From Serinicoccus marinus DSM 15273 (GTDB taxonomy: Bacteria; Actinomycetota; Actinomycetes; Actinomycetales; Dermatophilaceae), in the NCBI RefSeq assembly GCF_008386315.1, contig NZ_CP043808.1:372001-436000 (forward strand): a stretch of 64,000 nucleotides of DNA, written 5' to 3'. Positions 1-9,097 of the stretch are shown here, one piece after another. The notes below the pieces were generated by a model. It was not told the origin of the DNA. It did no database searches and worked only from the letters and a program-made list of their open reading frames with translations. The position numbers and the translations under genes were made by a program. Every line of letters starts with the position of its first letter. Position 1 is the stretch's first letter.

Positions 1-2593
1 TCCGGCTCCGGCTCCTCGCTGGGCTCGGGCTCCGGCTCGGCCTCCTCCGTGGGCTCCGGCTCGGCCTCGTCACCGGGTGCGGGCTGCGCGGGCTGGGCGG
101 GCGGCTGCGGCTGGCGCGGCTGCACGGGGGCTGCCCGGGCGGCGGGCGCCACCCCGGTCGACACGTGGAGGGTCACCGGGCTGGAGGTCTGGACCGAGGA
201 GCCGACGCCCGGGGTGGTGTAGAGCACCGTGCCCTCGGCCTGACCGGAGGCCACCCGCACCACGCTCCCGGTGAGCCCGGCGTCCTCGAGCCGCTCCTGG
301 GCCTCGCCGACGGACATCCCGACGACGCTGGGGATGGTGATGCGCTTGCCGTTGAGGATGTCGGCGGGCGGGTCGTCCCAGTCCTCGACGTCCATCCCCT
401 CCGAGGCGCGGTCCATGATCCGCTTCCAGGTCGGCCCTGCCAGCGAGGAGCCGAAGAGCGGGCCCTCGATGTAGCGTCCGCCGATGGTGATGTCGCGCAG
501 CTCGCCGTCGTAGCCCGCGCCGCCGGGGATGTTGCCGATGAAGACGGCCGTGGCCAGCTGCGGGGTGAAGCCGGCGAACCACGTGGCGGTCGAGTCGTTG
601 TTGGTGCCGGTCTTGCCGCCGGCGGGCCGGTTGTCGTCGAGGATGGCCTGGTAGCCCGAGCCCTCGATGGTGACGACACCCTCGAGCAGCTCGACGGCGC
701 CGAGCGCGACGTCCTCGTCGATGACCCGCTCGCACTCGTCCAGCTCCAGCGGCAGCTCCTCGCCGTTGGCGTCGGTCACCTTGGTCACGGGGACCGGCGG
801 GCAGTAGACGCCGCCCGAGGCGAACGTCGCGTAGGAGGTGGCCACCGTCAGCGGGCTGGCCGTGTCGGCGCCCAGGACCAGCGAGGGGGCGAGCGTGGTC
901 TCGGCGTTGCCCGGGTCCAGGCCGTAGGCCTGCCCGTTGGCCGCGTGCAGCCCCATCTCGGTCATGGTGTCGGCGATGTCGCAGGTGCCGACCTGCGAGG
1001 CCAGCGTCGCGAAGGCGGTGTTGACCGAGAGGGCTGCCGCCTTGCGCAGCGCGATGCTGCGCTCGTGGTTCTCGTCGTTGGCGTTGCGGACCGCCCAGTG
1101 GTCCTCACCGATGGTGCAGCCTCTCGAAGTCGTCGCGGAAGAAGATGCCGGCCGGGAAGACCTCGTCCGCGGGTGGGTAGGTCGCGCTGCCTTGCGGTCC
1201 TCCAGCCAGACGTTGCCGTAGGTGCTGTCCTGCGGCGCCCGGACGTTGAGGGTGGCCTCGACCGGCACGCCCTTCTCCATGGCCTCGACCAGGGTGTAGG
1301 CCTTCGCGATCGAGCCGATCGCCATACCTCCCGGACCGCCGTAGGCGTTGTCGACGTTCCAGTTGACCGAGGTCTCGTCGACCTTGTCGCGGCTGTCCTC
1401 GAAGGAGTAGCTGCTGGACTGGTTGAAGGCCAGGATCTTGCCGGTGCCGGGCTCGACGACCGTGGCCGCCGACCCGAGGTTGTAGTCGTTGCCCTGCGGG
1501 GTGGCGTCCTGGAGGATGTCCTTCATGTCGGCGGACAGCTCGAGGTCGAGCGTGGTCTCGACGGTCAGCCCGTTGGTCGTGAGGTTCTCCAGCCGCTCGT
1601 CCCGGGTCTTGCCCAGGGCCGGCTGCTCCAGCAGCCAGGCCTCGACGTAGTCGCAGAAGTAGGGGTTGCGGGAGCGCAGGCAGGAGCGTTGGCTGTCGGT
1701 GATCTGCAGCATCTCCCCCTCGCCGGTGCCGACCACCTGGGCCTGGCTACGGCCTCGTCGTGCTCCTCCTGCGTGATCATGCCCAGGTTGAGCATCTTGT
1801 CGAGGACGACGTCGCGTCGGGCCTGTGCGGCTTCGGGATTGGCCACGGGATTGGTGGCCGTCGGCGACCGGACCACGCCAGCCAACAGTGCTGACTGCGA
1901 GATGTTCAGGTCCTTGGCGTCGACGTCGAAGTAGTGCCGGGCGGCCGCCTCGACGCCGTAGACGTTGTCGCCGTAGAAGGCGAGGTTGAGGTAGCCGACG
2001 AGGATCTCGTCCTTGGTCAGCCGCTCCTCGAGGGTGATGGCGTACTTGAGCTCGCGCAGCTTGCGGACATAGGCCTCCATGCCCGTGCGTGCCTGGGCGT
2101 CCGCCGCGGCCTCGGTGTCCCCCTCGCTCAAGGCCTGCTCGGTCAGCGCCTGCTTGATGTATTGCTGCGTCAGCGTCGAACCGCCTTGCAAGGAGTCTGT
2201 CGTGGTGTTCTGCACCACGGCGCGGGCGAGGGCCTCGACGTCAGCACCTCCGTGCTGGAAGAAGCGTTCGTCCTCGATCGCCACCTGGGCGTCCTTCATG
2301 TGCTGGCTGATCTCGTCGCTCTCCGCGATGATCCGGTTGCGGTCGGCAGGGGTCGCGAGGACCGTGCCATCAGCGGCCAGGATCCGCGACTGCTGGGCGA
2401 GCGGGTTCTGCTCCAGGTCACCGGGCAGCTCCTCGAACATGCCGACGCTCTCCCGCGCGGCCAGGCCGGTGGCCCCGACGACCGGGGCGAGCAGACCGGC
2501 GCCGATGATCCCCATGAGGACCGAGACGGCGAGGAAGACCCCGAGCAGGGAGGTCACCCGTGCGACAGTGAGGGCAGAGCGCATACCAGACAC
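1..2593 (-). CDS. Class A penicillin-binding protein with PASTA domain (PonA2-type), 3' end off window, frameshifted
   Basis: Bifunctional peptidoglycan synthase at the membrane: an N-terminal membrane anchor, a GT51 transglycosylase domain (EDERFFQHGG and GGSTLTQQYIKQ), a transpeptidase domain and a PASTA domain followed by a Pro/Glu-rich tail cut by the window edge. The transpeptidase motifs are all present on the minus strand: SIAK (1302-1313), SVN (1020-1028) and KTG (606-614). The frame breaks three times, near 1745, 1188 and 1130; the last two compensate each other, leaving a short shifted segment between them. Because every catalytic motif survives, I read this as one gene with sequence errors, but a pseudogene is not excluded. 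The GTG at 2593 or the ATG at 2584 could start it; neither has a clear ribosome site. Its position next to RidA-like, MBL, Crp and nth genes matches the mycobacterial ponA2 neighbourhood. Confidence 0.88.
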
Positions 2594-2669
2594 GGTACGT
2601 GAGGTTTCTGAGAGGTCCGGCCTGCCGCGCCAGGCCCCCGGGTCGGAGCGTCCGAGGGGACGGCGCCGG

Positions 2670-2675
2670 TAGGCT
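2670..2675 (+). promoter_or_regulatory. -10 element (TAGGCT), leaderless-type
   Basis: TAGGCT ends 7 bases before the ATG at 2683, so the transcript would begin at or next to the start codon. The same spacing recurs at many genes in this window. Confidence 0.55.
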
Positions 2676-2682
2676 CGGCACC

Positions 2683-2853
2683 ATGACGACTGCGCACCAG
2701 TGGGAGTACGCCACCGTTCCGCTCATGATCCACGCGACCAAGCAGATCCTCGACCAGTGGGGCGAGGACGGCTGGGAGCTCGTGCAGGTCGTCCCCGGCC
2801 CCGGGGACGGCAGCAACCTCGTGGCGTACCTCAAGCGCCCGAAGAACGCCTGA
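2683..2853 (+). CDS. Small DUF4177-family protein
   Basis: A 56-residue soluble protein. The pattern QWEYATVP followed by WGEDGWELVQVVP is typical of the small DUF4177 family, whose function is unknown. The ATG at 2683 is preferred over upstream in-frame codons because a TAGGCT -10 box lies 7 bases before it and the family members start just before the QWEY segment. It precedes a RidA-like gene by 8 bases, so the two are probably cotranscribed. A comparably tiny conserved gene is found at the equivalent place in mycobacteria. Confidence 0.72.
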   Translation: MTTAHQWEYATVPLMIHATKQILDQWGEDGWELVQVVPGPGDGSNLVAYLKRPKNA

Positions 2854-2861
2854 ACCCGCCC

Positions 2862-3356
2862 ATGAGCTCAGCCGAGCCGACCGCCGGTGCCGTCGAGGCG
2901 CGTCTGGCCGAGCTGGGCCACCGGGTCCCCGCGGTCGCGGCGCCGGTCGCCGCCTACGTCCCCGCCGTGCAGCACGGTGACCTCGTCTTCAGCTCGGGGC
3001 AGGTCCCCTTCGTCGACGGCCAGCTCGAGCTGACCGGCAAGGTCGGTGAGGGGCCGGGGCTCGTGTCCCCGGCGGACGCGACCCGGCTGGCCGGCGTCTG
3101 CGCGCTGAACGCCATCGCCGCCGTCAGGTCGGTCGTCGGCGACCTGGACCGGGTGGTCCGGGTGGTCAAGGTCGTCGGCTTCGTGGCCAGCGACCCGGGT
3201 TTCACCGGACAGCCTGGTGTCGTCAACGGCGCCTCCGAGCTGCTCGGCCACGCCTTCGGCGACGCCGGGGTGCACGCGCGCTCGGCGGTCGGCGTCGCCG
3301 TGCTGCCGCTCGACGTGCCGGTCGAGGTCGAGATCACCGTCGCCGTCCGGGGCTGA
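2862..3356 (+). CDS. RidA family (YjgF/YER057c/UK114) protein
   Basis: Protein of 164 residues with a RidA-type trimeric fold signature: VFSSGQVPFVDGQL early, GVCALNAIAAV in the middle and a C-terminal VEVEITVAV strand. RidA proteins hydrolyse reactive enamine/imine intermediates, but this longer subfamily (about 155 residues, N-terminal LAELGHRVP) is not the archetypal RidA, and the Arg that binds the substrate carboxylate in true RidA is not evident near the C-terminus. Substrate therefore unknown. It starts with ATG 8 bases after the DUF4177 gene and is followed 6 bases later by a Nudix gene, suggesting one operon. Confidence 0.8.
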   Translation: MSSAEPTAGAVEARLAELGHRVPAVAAPVAAYVPAVQHGDLVFSSGQVPFVDGQLELTGKVGEGPGLVSPADATRLAGVCALNAIAAVRSVVGDLDRVVRVVKVVGFVASDPGFTGQPGVVNGASELLGHAFGDAGVHARSAVGVAVLPLDVPVEVEITVAVRG

Positions 3357-3362
3357 CCCGGG

Positions 3363-4238
3363 GTGGCGCACGACCTCGGGGACGAGCCGCAGGCCTACCG
3401 GGACTTCGCGGTGCCGGAGCCGGTCGCCGAGGCCGGCCGGGCCTGGCTGGCGACGCCGAGGGACCGGCGCACGGTCGCGGAGCCCCGCCGCTCGGCCACC
3501 GTCATGCTGCTCCGCGACGGCCCGTCAGGCGATGCCCGGGAGCTCGAGGTCTTCGTGCTCCGACGCGCCGGCAGCATGGCCTTCGCGGCGGGGATGCTGG
3601 CCTTCCCCGGCGGAGGAGTGGACGCGCGCGACGCCGAGCGGTCCGTCCCGTGGGCTGGTCCCTCCGCCCAGGAGTGGTCCGGCCGGCTCGGTACCGACGA
3701 GGAGGGCGCATGCGAGCTGGTGACCGCCGCGGCCCGCGAGGTCTTCGAGGAGTGCGGCGTGCTGCTCGCGGGGCGAGACGCCGGTGAGGTGGTCGCCGAC
3801 CTGCGCGACCCGGTGTGGCGGCAGGAGCGTGCCGCGCTGCTGGACCGCTCGCAGAGCTTCGCCGAGCTGCTCGCCCGGCACGGCCTGGTGCTCCGCGCGG
3901 ACCTGCTGAGCCTGCGCGGCCGGTGGATCACCCCCGAGTGCGAGCCGCGCCGCTACGACACCTTCTTCTTCGCCGCGCGCATGCCGCGGGGCCAGCGGGC
4001 CGACGACGAGAGCACCGAGGCCGAGGTGGCGAGCTGGCGCTCGCCGGCACAGATCCTGGAGGGCCAGCGCGCAGGCCGCGACGTCATGCTCCCGCCGACC
4101 CAGGTCATGGTGGAGGAGCTGGCGCAGGTGGAGGACGTGACCCTCGACTCCTGGCTCGGCCGACCGGTCGAGGTCCGACCCGTGCTGCCGGTCCCGGTCG
4201 AGGACGGCGGGGCCGTCGCCATACGCATACCGCGGTGA
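3363..4238 (+). CDS. Nudix hydrolase
   Basis: A 291-residue Nudix protein. The Nudix box is split by an insertion: the FPGGGVD part lies near residue 83 and the AAREVFEECGVLL helix near residue 124, which supplies the metal-binding REVFEE glutamates. This split, long-insert form resembles NUDT19/RNA-coenzyme-type hydrolases rather than MutT. The substrate cannot be told from sequence; a nucleoside diphosphate derivative such as a CoA or sugar nucleotide is likely. The GTG start lies 6 bases after the RidA-like stop. The following MBL gene starts 12 bases downstream, with its GAGAGG ribosome site overlapping this stop codon. Confidence 0.83.
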   Translation: MAHDLGDEPQAYRDFAVPEPVAEAGRAWLATPRDRRTVAEPRRSATVMLLRDGPSGDARELEVFVLRRAGSMAFAAGMLAFPGGGVDARDAERSVPWAGPSAQEWSGRLGTDEEGACELVTAAAREVFEECGVLLAGRDAGEVVADLRDPVWRQERAALLDRSQSFAELLARHGLVLRADLLSLRGRWITPECEPRRYDTFFFAARMPRGQRADDESTEAEVASWRSPAQILEGQRAGRDVMLPPTQVMVEELAQVEDVTLDSWLGRPVEVRPVLPVPVEDGGAVAIRIPR

Positions 4239-4250
4239 GAGGCTGATGGC

Positions 4251-5066
4251 ATGACCTCCGCCGACGAGCCGTGGACCGGTGGGCCCTGGGGCGACCGGGC
4301 GCACGCCGTGCTCTGCCCCAACCCCTCACCCATGACCCTCGAGGGCACCAACACCTGGGTGCTCCTCGAGCCCGGCAGCAGGCAGGCCGTCGTGGTCGAC
4401 CCGGGCCCGCTCCGGGAGGAGCACCTGCGGGCGGTGCTCGCCCACGTCGCCGGCCGGGGAGCGCGGGTCGCGCTCACCCTGCTGACCCACGGGCACCCGG
4501 ACCACGCCGAGTCCGCGGAGCGGTGGGCCGAGCTGACCGCGGCGCCGGTGCGGGGAGCCGGTCGGGGTCAGGGCCTGACGGACGGTGAGGTCGTGGGCGC
4601 CGGCGGCCTCGAGCTGCGCGTCGTCACCACCCCGGGGCACACCGCCGACTCGGTCTGCTTCCTGCTCCCGGCGGACCGCGCCGTGCTCACCGGTGACACC
4701 GTGCTGGGCCGGGGCACCACGGTCGTCGCCCATCCGGACGGCGACCTCACGTCATACCTGGCCTCGCTGCAGCGCCTGCGGGACCTGGCGGCCGCCGGTG
4801 AGGCTACCAGCATCGCGCCGGGTCACGGCCCGGTCGCGGCGGACGCCGCAGGCGTTCTGGACCGCTATCTCACGCACCGGCACCAGCGGCTGGACCAGGT
4901 CCGGGAGGCCGTCACGCAGGTGCGCGGGTCCGAGGCGCCCCGCGGGTCCGATCTCGCGGACCGCGTCGTCGAGCTGGTGTATGCCGACACCCCCCGAGAG
5001 GTATGGCCCGCGGCGCGGCTCTCGGTCCTGGCCCAGCTGGCCTACCTGGGCGAGCCGGTGGGCTGA
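4251..5066 (+). CDS. MBL-fold metallo-hydrolase (LACTB2-like)
   Basis: Protein of 271 residues with the full metallo-beta-lactamase metal set: THGHPDH (HxHxDH) near residue 83, GHTADS near 130, TGDT near 147 and APGHGP near 187. The winged-helix-like C-terminal region (about residues 195-271) is as in LACTB2/RNase-like hydrolases, for which endoribonuclease activity is known in mitochondria. The bacterial substrate is unknown. It follows the Nudix gene closely and faces the GlxR/Crp gene tail to tail, 13 bases apart. The same MBL-Crp-nth arrangement occurs in mycobacteria (Rv3677c-Rv3676-Rv3674c from memory). Confidence 0.85.
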   Translation: MTSADEPWTGGPWGDRAHAVLCPNPSPMTLEGTNTWVLLEPGSRQAVVVDPGPLREEHLRAVLAHVAGRGARVALTLLTHGHPDHAESAERWAELTAAPVRGAGRGQGLTDGEVVGAGGLELRVVTTPGHTADSVCFLLPADRAVLTGDTVLGRGTTVVAHPDGDLTSYLASLQRLRDLAAAGEATSIAPGHGPVAADAAGVLDRYLTHRHQRLDQVREAVTQVRGSEAPRGSDLADRVVELVYADTPREVWPAARLSVLAQLAYLGEPVG

Positions 5067-5079
5067 CCGGGCACGAGGG

Positions 5080-5757
5080 TCAGCGGGCGCGGCGGCGCAG
5101 CCGGTCCACGTCGAGGAGCGTGACCGACTTGGCGCCCAGGGTGACCCACCCGCGCTGGGCGAAGTCGGCCAAGGCCTTGTTGACCGTCTCCCGGCTGGCA
5201 CCGACGAGCTGGGCCAGCTCCTCCTGGGTGAGGTCGTGCGCGACGACCAGCCCGGCCTCCGAGCGACGCCCGAAGCGGTCGGACAGGTCGAGCAGCGCCT
5301 TGGCCACCCGCCCTGGCACGTCGGTGAACACCAGGTCGGACAAACCCTCGTTGGTCTTCCGCAGGCGGTGCGCCAGCCCGGCCAGCATCTGCATGGCGAC
5401 CTCGGGGTGCTGCTCGAGGAAGGAGCGGAGCGCGTCGTTGCCCAGCGAGATGAACTCGGTGTCCGACACGACGTAGGCGGTGGTCAGCCGTGGGCCGGGG
5501 TCGAAGAGGCTGAGTTCACCGAACATCTCACCGGGACCGAGCACCGACAGCAGGCTCTCCCGGCCGTCGGAGGCGGCCTTGGACAGCTTCACCTTCCCCC
5601 GCGTGATGACGTAGAGCGAGTCGCCCGGGTCCCCCTCGTGGAAGACGACATCCCCGCGGGCCAGCCGACGCGGGCTCATCGACTCCATGAGCTGGTCTGC
5701 CGTCGCGCCATCGAGCGCGGCGAACAGCGGAGCTTTCATCACCACGTGCCGGTCCAC
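5080..5757 (-). CDS. glxR: GlxR/Crp-type cAMP-dependent global regulator
   Basis: A 225-residue Crp/Fnr-family regulator. The N-terminal cyclic-nucleotide domain carries [12 protein letters not shown] and [21 protein letters not shown] plus the following R-x-T is the phosphate-binding cassette for cAMP. The long hinge helix ([16 protein letters not shown]) and the helix-turn-helix ([21 protein letters not shown], central part) are very close to actinobacterial GlxR/Crp. Length and ends match that family. It starts with GTG at 5757; an internal ATG at 5739 would shorten the N-terminus by six residues. It is divergent from nth. I saw no clear TGTGA-N6-TCACA site in front of it. Confidence 0.92.
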   Translation of the reverse strand: MDRHVVMKAPLFAALDGATADQLMESMSPRRLARGDVVFHEGDPGDSLYVITRGKVKLSKAASDGRESLLSVLGPGEMFGELSLFDPGPRLTTAYVVSDTEFISLGNDALRSFLEQHPEVAMQMLAGLAHRLRKTNEGLSDLVFTDVPGRVAKALLDLSDRFGRRSEAGLVVAHDLTQEELAQLVGASRETVNKALADFAQRGWVTLGAKSVTLLDVDRLRRRAR

Positions 5758-5818
5758 CGGTTCATGGTGCCACGGCGGCGAGGCCGACGGGCGGATCAGG
5801 TGTGTCTGACGCCACGTC

Positions 5819-5824
5819 TAGGCT
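5819..5824 (+). promoter_or_regulatory. -10 element (TAGGCT) for nth, leaderless-type
   Basis: TAGGCT ends 7 bases before the GTG at 5832. This spacing decides the nth start: the transcript would begin at the 5832 GTG, so the upstream in-frame GTG at 5802 is unlikely to be used. Confidence 0.55.
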
Positions 5825-5831
5825 TGCCCGG

Positions 5832-6575
5832 GTGAGTGAGGACGACGGGCAGGGCCAGCCGGAGGTCGCGAGGCCGACGGGGGAGAGCGCGCTGGCGCTG
5901 ACCCGGCGGGCGCGCAAGATGTCCCGGCTGCTCCACGAGCACTACCCGGACGCCCACTGCGAGCTGGACTTCGAGGATCCCTACCAGCTGCTCGTCGCGA
6001 CGGTGCTGTCGGCGCAGACCACCGACGTGCGGGTGAACGGCGTGACGCCGACGCTGTTCGCGCGCTACCCCGACGCCCGGGCGCTCGCGGCGGCGGACCG
6101 GGCCGACGTCGAGGCGATCATCCAGCCCACCGGCTTCTTCCGCGCCAAGACGGAGTCGCTCCTGAAGCTCGGGGCCGCCCTCGTCGAGCGCTTCGACGGG
6201 CAGGTCCCGGGGCGGTTGCCCGACCTCGTGAGCCTGCCCGGGGTCGGCCGCAAGACGGCCAACGTCGTGCTCGGCAACGCCTTCGGGGTGCCGGGCATCA
6301 CGGTCGACACGCACTTCGGGCGTCTGGTCCGCCGGTTCGGCTGGACCGCGCAGGAGGACCCGGTCGCCGTCGAGCAGGAGGTCGGCGAGCTCTTCCCGCG
6401 TCGGGAGTGGGCCCAGCTCTCGCACGTGCTGATCTTCCACGGGCGCCGGCTGTGCCACGCGCGCAAGCCCGCCTGCGGGGTATGCCCGGTCGCGCGCCAG
6501 TGCCCGAGCCACGGCGCGGGACCGACCGACGAGGTCGCCGCGGCGAAGCTGGTGCGGACCGGTCCGCGCGCGTGA
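5832..6575 (+). CDS. nth: Endonuclease III
   Basis: Base-excision-repair glycosylase/AP lyase acting on oxidised pyrimidines, 247 residues. The helix-hairpin-helix [12 protein letters not shown] holds the catalytic Lys, and the downstream [11 protein letters not shown] holds the catalytic Asp. The iron-sulfur cluster ligands C-x6-C-x2-C-x5-C are complete near the C-terminus ([17 protein letters not shown]). I place the start at GTG 5832 because a TAGGCT -10 element sits 7 bases upstream. The following Nudix gene starts within the stop codon (GTGA overlap), so the two are translationally coupled. Confidence 0.95.
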   Translation: MSEDDGQGQPEVARPTGESALALTRRARKMSRLLHEHYPDAHCELDFEDPYQLLVATVLSAQTTDVRVNGVTPTLFARYPDARALAAADRADVEAIIQPTGFFRAKTESLLKLGAALVERFDGQVPGRLPDLVSLPGVGRKTANVVLGNAFGVPGITVDTHFGRLVRRFGWTAQEDPVAVEQEVGELFPRREWAQLSHVLIFHGRRLCHARKPACGVCPVARQCPSHGAGPTDEVAAAKLVRTGPRA

Positions 6576-7243
6576 GCGGCGAGGTCACGCAGGCCCGCCC
6601 CCCGACCTGGCTCACGGACCTGGCGGGGAGGGTGCCGACGATCCCCGGCGAGCGCTTCAGCCGGTTCCTGCCCCCACCGGAGGGTGGCCGTCGGCAGTCG
6701 GCCGTGCTGGTGCTCTTCGGCCCAGGCGTCCACGACCCCACCGACCCCGAGGCGACGACCGTCGTCATCACCGAGCGGGCTCATACCATGCGTGCGCACG
6801 CGGGCCAGCCGGCCTTCCCCGGAGGTGGCACCGAGCCGGGCGACGGTGACGCCGCGGCGACGGCCCTCCGGGAGGCGCACGAGGAGGTGGGCCTGGATCC
6901 CGCCACCGTGCAGGTCCTGGGCGAGCTGCCCACCCTGCACATCCCGGTGTCCAGCTATGACGTCACCCCCGTGCTCGCATGGTGGCGTCGTGCCGAACCG
7001 CACGCCCTGTGGGCCAAGGACCCTCGGGAGGTGGCGCGGGTGCTGCAGCCGGAGGTCGCCACGCTGACCGACCCGCAACAGCGGTTCTGGGTGCGTCACC
7101 CCTCGGGCTTCCTCGGCCCGGCCTGGGAGGTCGACGGCCTCCTCGTATGGGGGTTCACGGCCGGTGTGCTGGACCGGGTGCTGGACCTCGCGGGGCTCGG
7201 CGTGCCGTGGCCGGACGCGCCGACCCGAGATCTCGCGCTCTGA
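6572..7243 (+). CDS. Nudix hydrolase, CoA pyrophosphatase-like
   Basis: Protein of 223 residues. The motif [19 protein letters not shown], with the conserved MRxHxGQxxFPGG, is the hallmark placed just before the Nudix box in coenzyme A pyrophosphatases (NudL/PCD1 type). The box then reads [25 protein letters not shown]. It likely cleaves CoA or derivatives to 4'-phosphopantetheine and 3',5'-ADP. The GTG start overlaps the nth stop. This nth-Nudix pair is conserved in actinobacteria (Rv3674c/Rv3672c region from memory). It converges on the holin-like gene 40 bases away. Confidence 0.85.
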   Translation: MSGEVTQARPPTWLTDLAGRVPTIPGERFSRFLPPPEGGRRQSAVLVLFGPGVHDPTDPEATTVVITERAHTMRAHAGQPAFPGGGTEPGDGDAAATALREAHEEVGLDPATVQVLGELPTLHIPVSSYDVTPVLAWWRRAEPHALWAKDPREVARVLQPEVATLTDPQQRFWVRHPSGFLGPAWEVDGLLVWGFTAGVLDRVLDLAGLGVPWPDAPTRDLAL

Positions 7244-7283
7244 GCGCTGCGGCCCGGCCGCTCGTCGGTGGCCGGTGCCAGGC

Positions 7284-7745
7284 TCAGCCCTGAGAGGTCT
7301 CGATCGCGGTGCCGCGCAGTCCCTGGGCGGCGGCCTTGACCGTCTCCACGGTCTCCTTGCCCTCGCGGATCGCCCGGTCCGGCTTGCCGTGGACCTTGCC
7401 CACCTGGCCCTTGCCGATGAGCGCGAGGATGCCCGCGACGAGGAAGAGGACGCCGGCCATGATGAGCAGGCCGGCCCACCAGGGCAACCAGATCGCGATG
7501 ACACCCGCGAGGCCGAGGAACAGCAGCCCGAGGCCGTAGAGACCGAGCACGCCGGCACCCGCGAACATCCCCGCGCCCTTGCCCGCGTGGGCGACGTCCT
7601 GCTTGATCTCGGCCTTGGCCAGCTCGACCTCGCCCCGCACGATCTGCGAGACGTCCAGCGAGACGTCCGACACGAGTTCGCCGAGGGAACGCTTGCCGGT
7701 GCTGCCGGTCAGCGTCGTGGTGTCTGTTTCCGCAGGAGTTGCCAT
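7284..7745 (-). CDS. Holin-superfamily-III-like membrane protein (Phage_holin_3_6 type)
   Basis: A 153-residue protein. A soluble N-terminal part with an amphipathic helix (VRGEVELAKAEIKQD) is followed by two adjacent hydrophobic helices (about residues 58-82 and 87-110) and a basic C-terminal tail. This matches the actinobacterial Phage_holin_3_6/DUF1469 family, widespread in chromosomes outside prophages; a lysis role is not implied. The ATG at 7745 is chosen because a TAGCAT -10 element (minus strand, 7753-7758) ends 7 bases before it. Confidence 0.72.
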   Translation of the reverse strand: MATPAETDTTTLTGSTGKRSLGELVSDVSLDVSQIVRGEVELAKAEIKQDVAHAGKGAGMFAGAGVLGLYGLGLLFLGLAGVIAIWLPWWAGLLIMAGVLFLVAGILALIGKGQVGKVHGKPDRAIREGKETVETVKAAAQGLRGTAIETSQG

Positions 7746-7752
7746 GCCCAGG

Positions 7753-7758
7753 ATGCTA
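7753..7758 (-). promoter_or_regulatory. -10 element (TAGCAT) for the holin-like gene
   Basis: Read on the minus strand, TAGCAT ends 7 bases upstream of the ATG at 7745, which predicts a leaderless or nearly leaderless transcript. Confidence 0.45.
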
Positions 7759-7830
7759 TCCCGAGCCGGTCTGGGTCGCATCACGCACGGACGCCTGCTG
7801 GACGATGGCCCCCGGACAAGCACGGGGCCC

Positions 7831-7858
7831 GCTCGGCACCCCCTGTTCAGTGCCGAGC
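7831..7858. repeat. Inverted repeat, 9-bp stem and 10-base loop
   Basis: GCTCGGCAC (7831-7839) pairs perfectly with GTGCCGAGC (7850-7858); an outer CACGGG/CCCGTG pair extends the structure to 7821-7869. It lies between divergent genes and is therefore not a terminator for either. An operator, an RNA hairpin of an unannotated transcript, or a chance repeat are all possible. Confidence 0.5.
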
Positions 7859-8051
7859 GAGCGCCCGTGTCGACGAACCGGTCCCGTGACAGCCGGTGGA
7901 GCCACGCCCTCCGTGGAAGGGGCTCCTTGAGTCGATACGTCCAGTCTGCCAGGCGGATCAGGGTGGTCAGCGCCACTTTCGGCAAAGTTTTGTTAAAGAC
8001 TTCTCCAGGTCGGCGCCTCCCCGTGCACAGGGGGCGGCTCGTGCCCGGCCG

Positions 8052-8057
8052 TAGGGT
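8052..8057 (+). promoter_or_regulatory. -10 element (TAGGGT), leaderless-type
   Basis: TAGGGT ends 6 bases before the GTG at 8064. Confidence 0.5.
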
Positions 8058-8063
8058 GAGCGG

Positions 8064-8939
8064 GTGAGCATCACGGCAGAGAGCGCGGTGGCGGAGCTGG
8101 TCCGGATGCCGGACGTCGCCGAGTCGGTGGACGCCGCGCGGGAGGCCTGCACGCGGCTGCGGTGGCACGAGGGGCTGCGGCGCCGGTCGCCCGAGGCAGC
8201 CGCCGAATCACGGGTCCGCGGGGCCACGGCGACCGCACTGCTGGAGGGCGCGGAGCCGGCAGGGTCGGAGCGCAGCGTGGACGTGGTGCGGGACCTGCTG
8301 CGCGGGGCGCTGGGACGGAGCGCGCGCGAGGCGGACCCGGTCTGGCGGACCGTCCTGGCCGCGGCGCGGGTGACGGCGCGCACGGAGGGTGTGACCGTGG
8401 CCCACCTGCGTGCCCCGGCGCAGCTCGTCGCCGCGCTCCACACCGCTGCGGGCGCCGGGCTCGCGCCCGAGCACCAGCTCGGCCGTCCGCGGCGTCCGGA
8501 GGAGGCGGTCGCGGGGCAGGAGGTCCTCGGCCCGGCACCGCCGGCGCAGGAGGCTCTCGCCCGCCTCGGCGCGATGCACGGTCTGCTCGGGTCGGCGGTG
8601 GCGGGTCGTGCCCCGGCGTTGGTCGTCGCGGCGATCGCCCATGCCGAGATCGCGGTGGCTCGCCCGTTCGTCTCCGGCAACGGTCTGGTGGCTCGCGCGC
8701 TCGAGCGCGTGGTGCTCACCGTGTGCGGCGTGGACCCGACGGGGGTGACCGTCCCCGAGGCCGGTCACGCCGGGCGTGCAGGGACCGACTACCGCGGCGC
8801 GCTGGCCGCGTACGCCAGTGCCGATCCCACCGGCGTCCGCCTGTGGCTGGTCCACTCCGCGGAGGCCGTCGTGCTGGCCGCGGAGGAGGGGATGCGCATC
8901 GCCGACGCGGTCCGGTCGGGGCGCCTGGACGTGCCGTGA
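8064..8939 (+). CDS. Degenerate Fic-domain-like protein
   Basis: A 291-residue, mostly helical protein. Residues around 195-213 (IAVARPFVSGNGLVARAL) line up with the Fic core HPFxxGNGRxxR: PF, GNG and the final R are present, but the catalytic His is replaced (Ala-Arg before Pro) and the first Arg of GNGR is Leu. AMP transfer by the standard mechanism is therefore unlikely. Related actinobacterial proteins sit next to the tad locus and are often labelled oxidoreductase or Fic family protein. The start is the GTG at 8064, 6 bases after a TAGGGT box. Function unknown. Confidence 0.6.
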   Translation: MSITAESAVAELVRMPDVAESVDAAREACTRLRWHEGLRRRSPEAAAESRVRGATATALLEGAEPAGSERSVDVVRDLLRGALGRSAREADPVWRTVLAAARVTARTEGVTVAHLRAPAQLVAALHTAAGAGLAPEHQLGRPRRPEEAVAGQEVLGPAPPAQEALARLGAMHGLLGSAVAGRAPALVVAAIAHAEIAVARPFVSGNGLVARALERVVLTVCGVDPTGVTVPEAGHAGRAGTDYRGALAAYASADPTGVRLWLVHSAEAVVLAAEEGMRIADAVRSGRLDVP

Positions 8940-9061
8940 GCGGCCTCGGGAAAGCCGGTGGAACCTGGCGTCCGGCCCTCCTGAGTCGCCACCCCCGGGG
9001 GTATGCAGGCAGGGTCCCTGGCGGACGGCGTTTGTCCAGCACCGCAGGTGTCGGGTACCGC

Positions 9062-9091
9062 TTGCAATTGGTCTAGCGGGTGGGGCATACT
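9062..9091 (+). promoter_or_regulatory. SigA-type promoter for the 6C RNA
   Basis: TTGCAA (9062-9067) and CATACT (9086-9091) are separated by 18 bases, a good housekeeping promoter. Initiation is predicted around 9098, just before the RNA structure begins. Confidence 0.6.
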
Positions 9092-9097
9092 TGTGAG

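Larger units (their letters stand above)
7746..8063. other. Intergenic region with an extended inverted repeat
   Basis: These 318 bases separate two divergent genes and hold no convincing ORF. They contain the -10 boxes of both genes. Within them, CACGGG (7821-7826) and CCCGTG (7864-7869) frame a 9-bp inverted repeat, GCTCGGCAC (7831-7839) and GTGCCGAGC (7850-7858), with a 10-base loop. A local AT-rich run, near 7980-8000 (AAAGTTTTGTTAAAG), stands out from the GC-rich surroundings. Confidence 0.5.

Noticed and set aside
7244..7283. Short hairpin CCGGCC/GGCCGG between convergent Nudix and holin-like genes as a terminator
   Set aside because: Only 6 bp with a 10-base loop, easily expected by chance in such GC-rich DNA.
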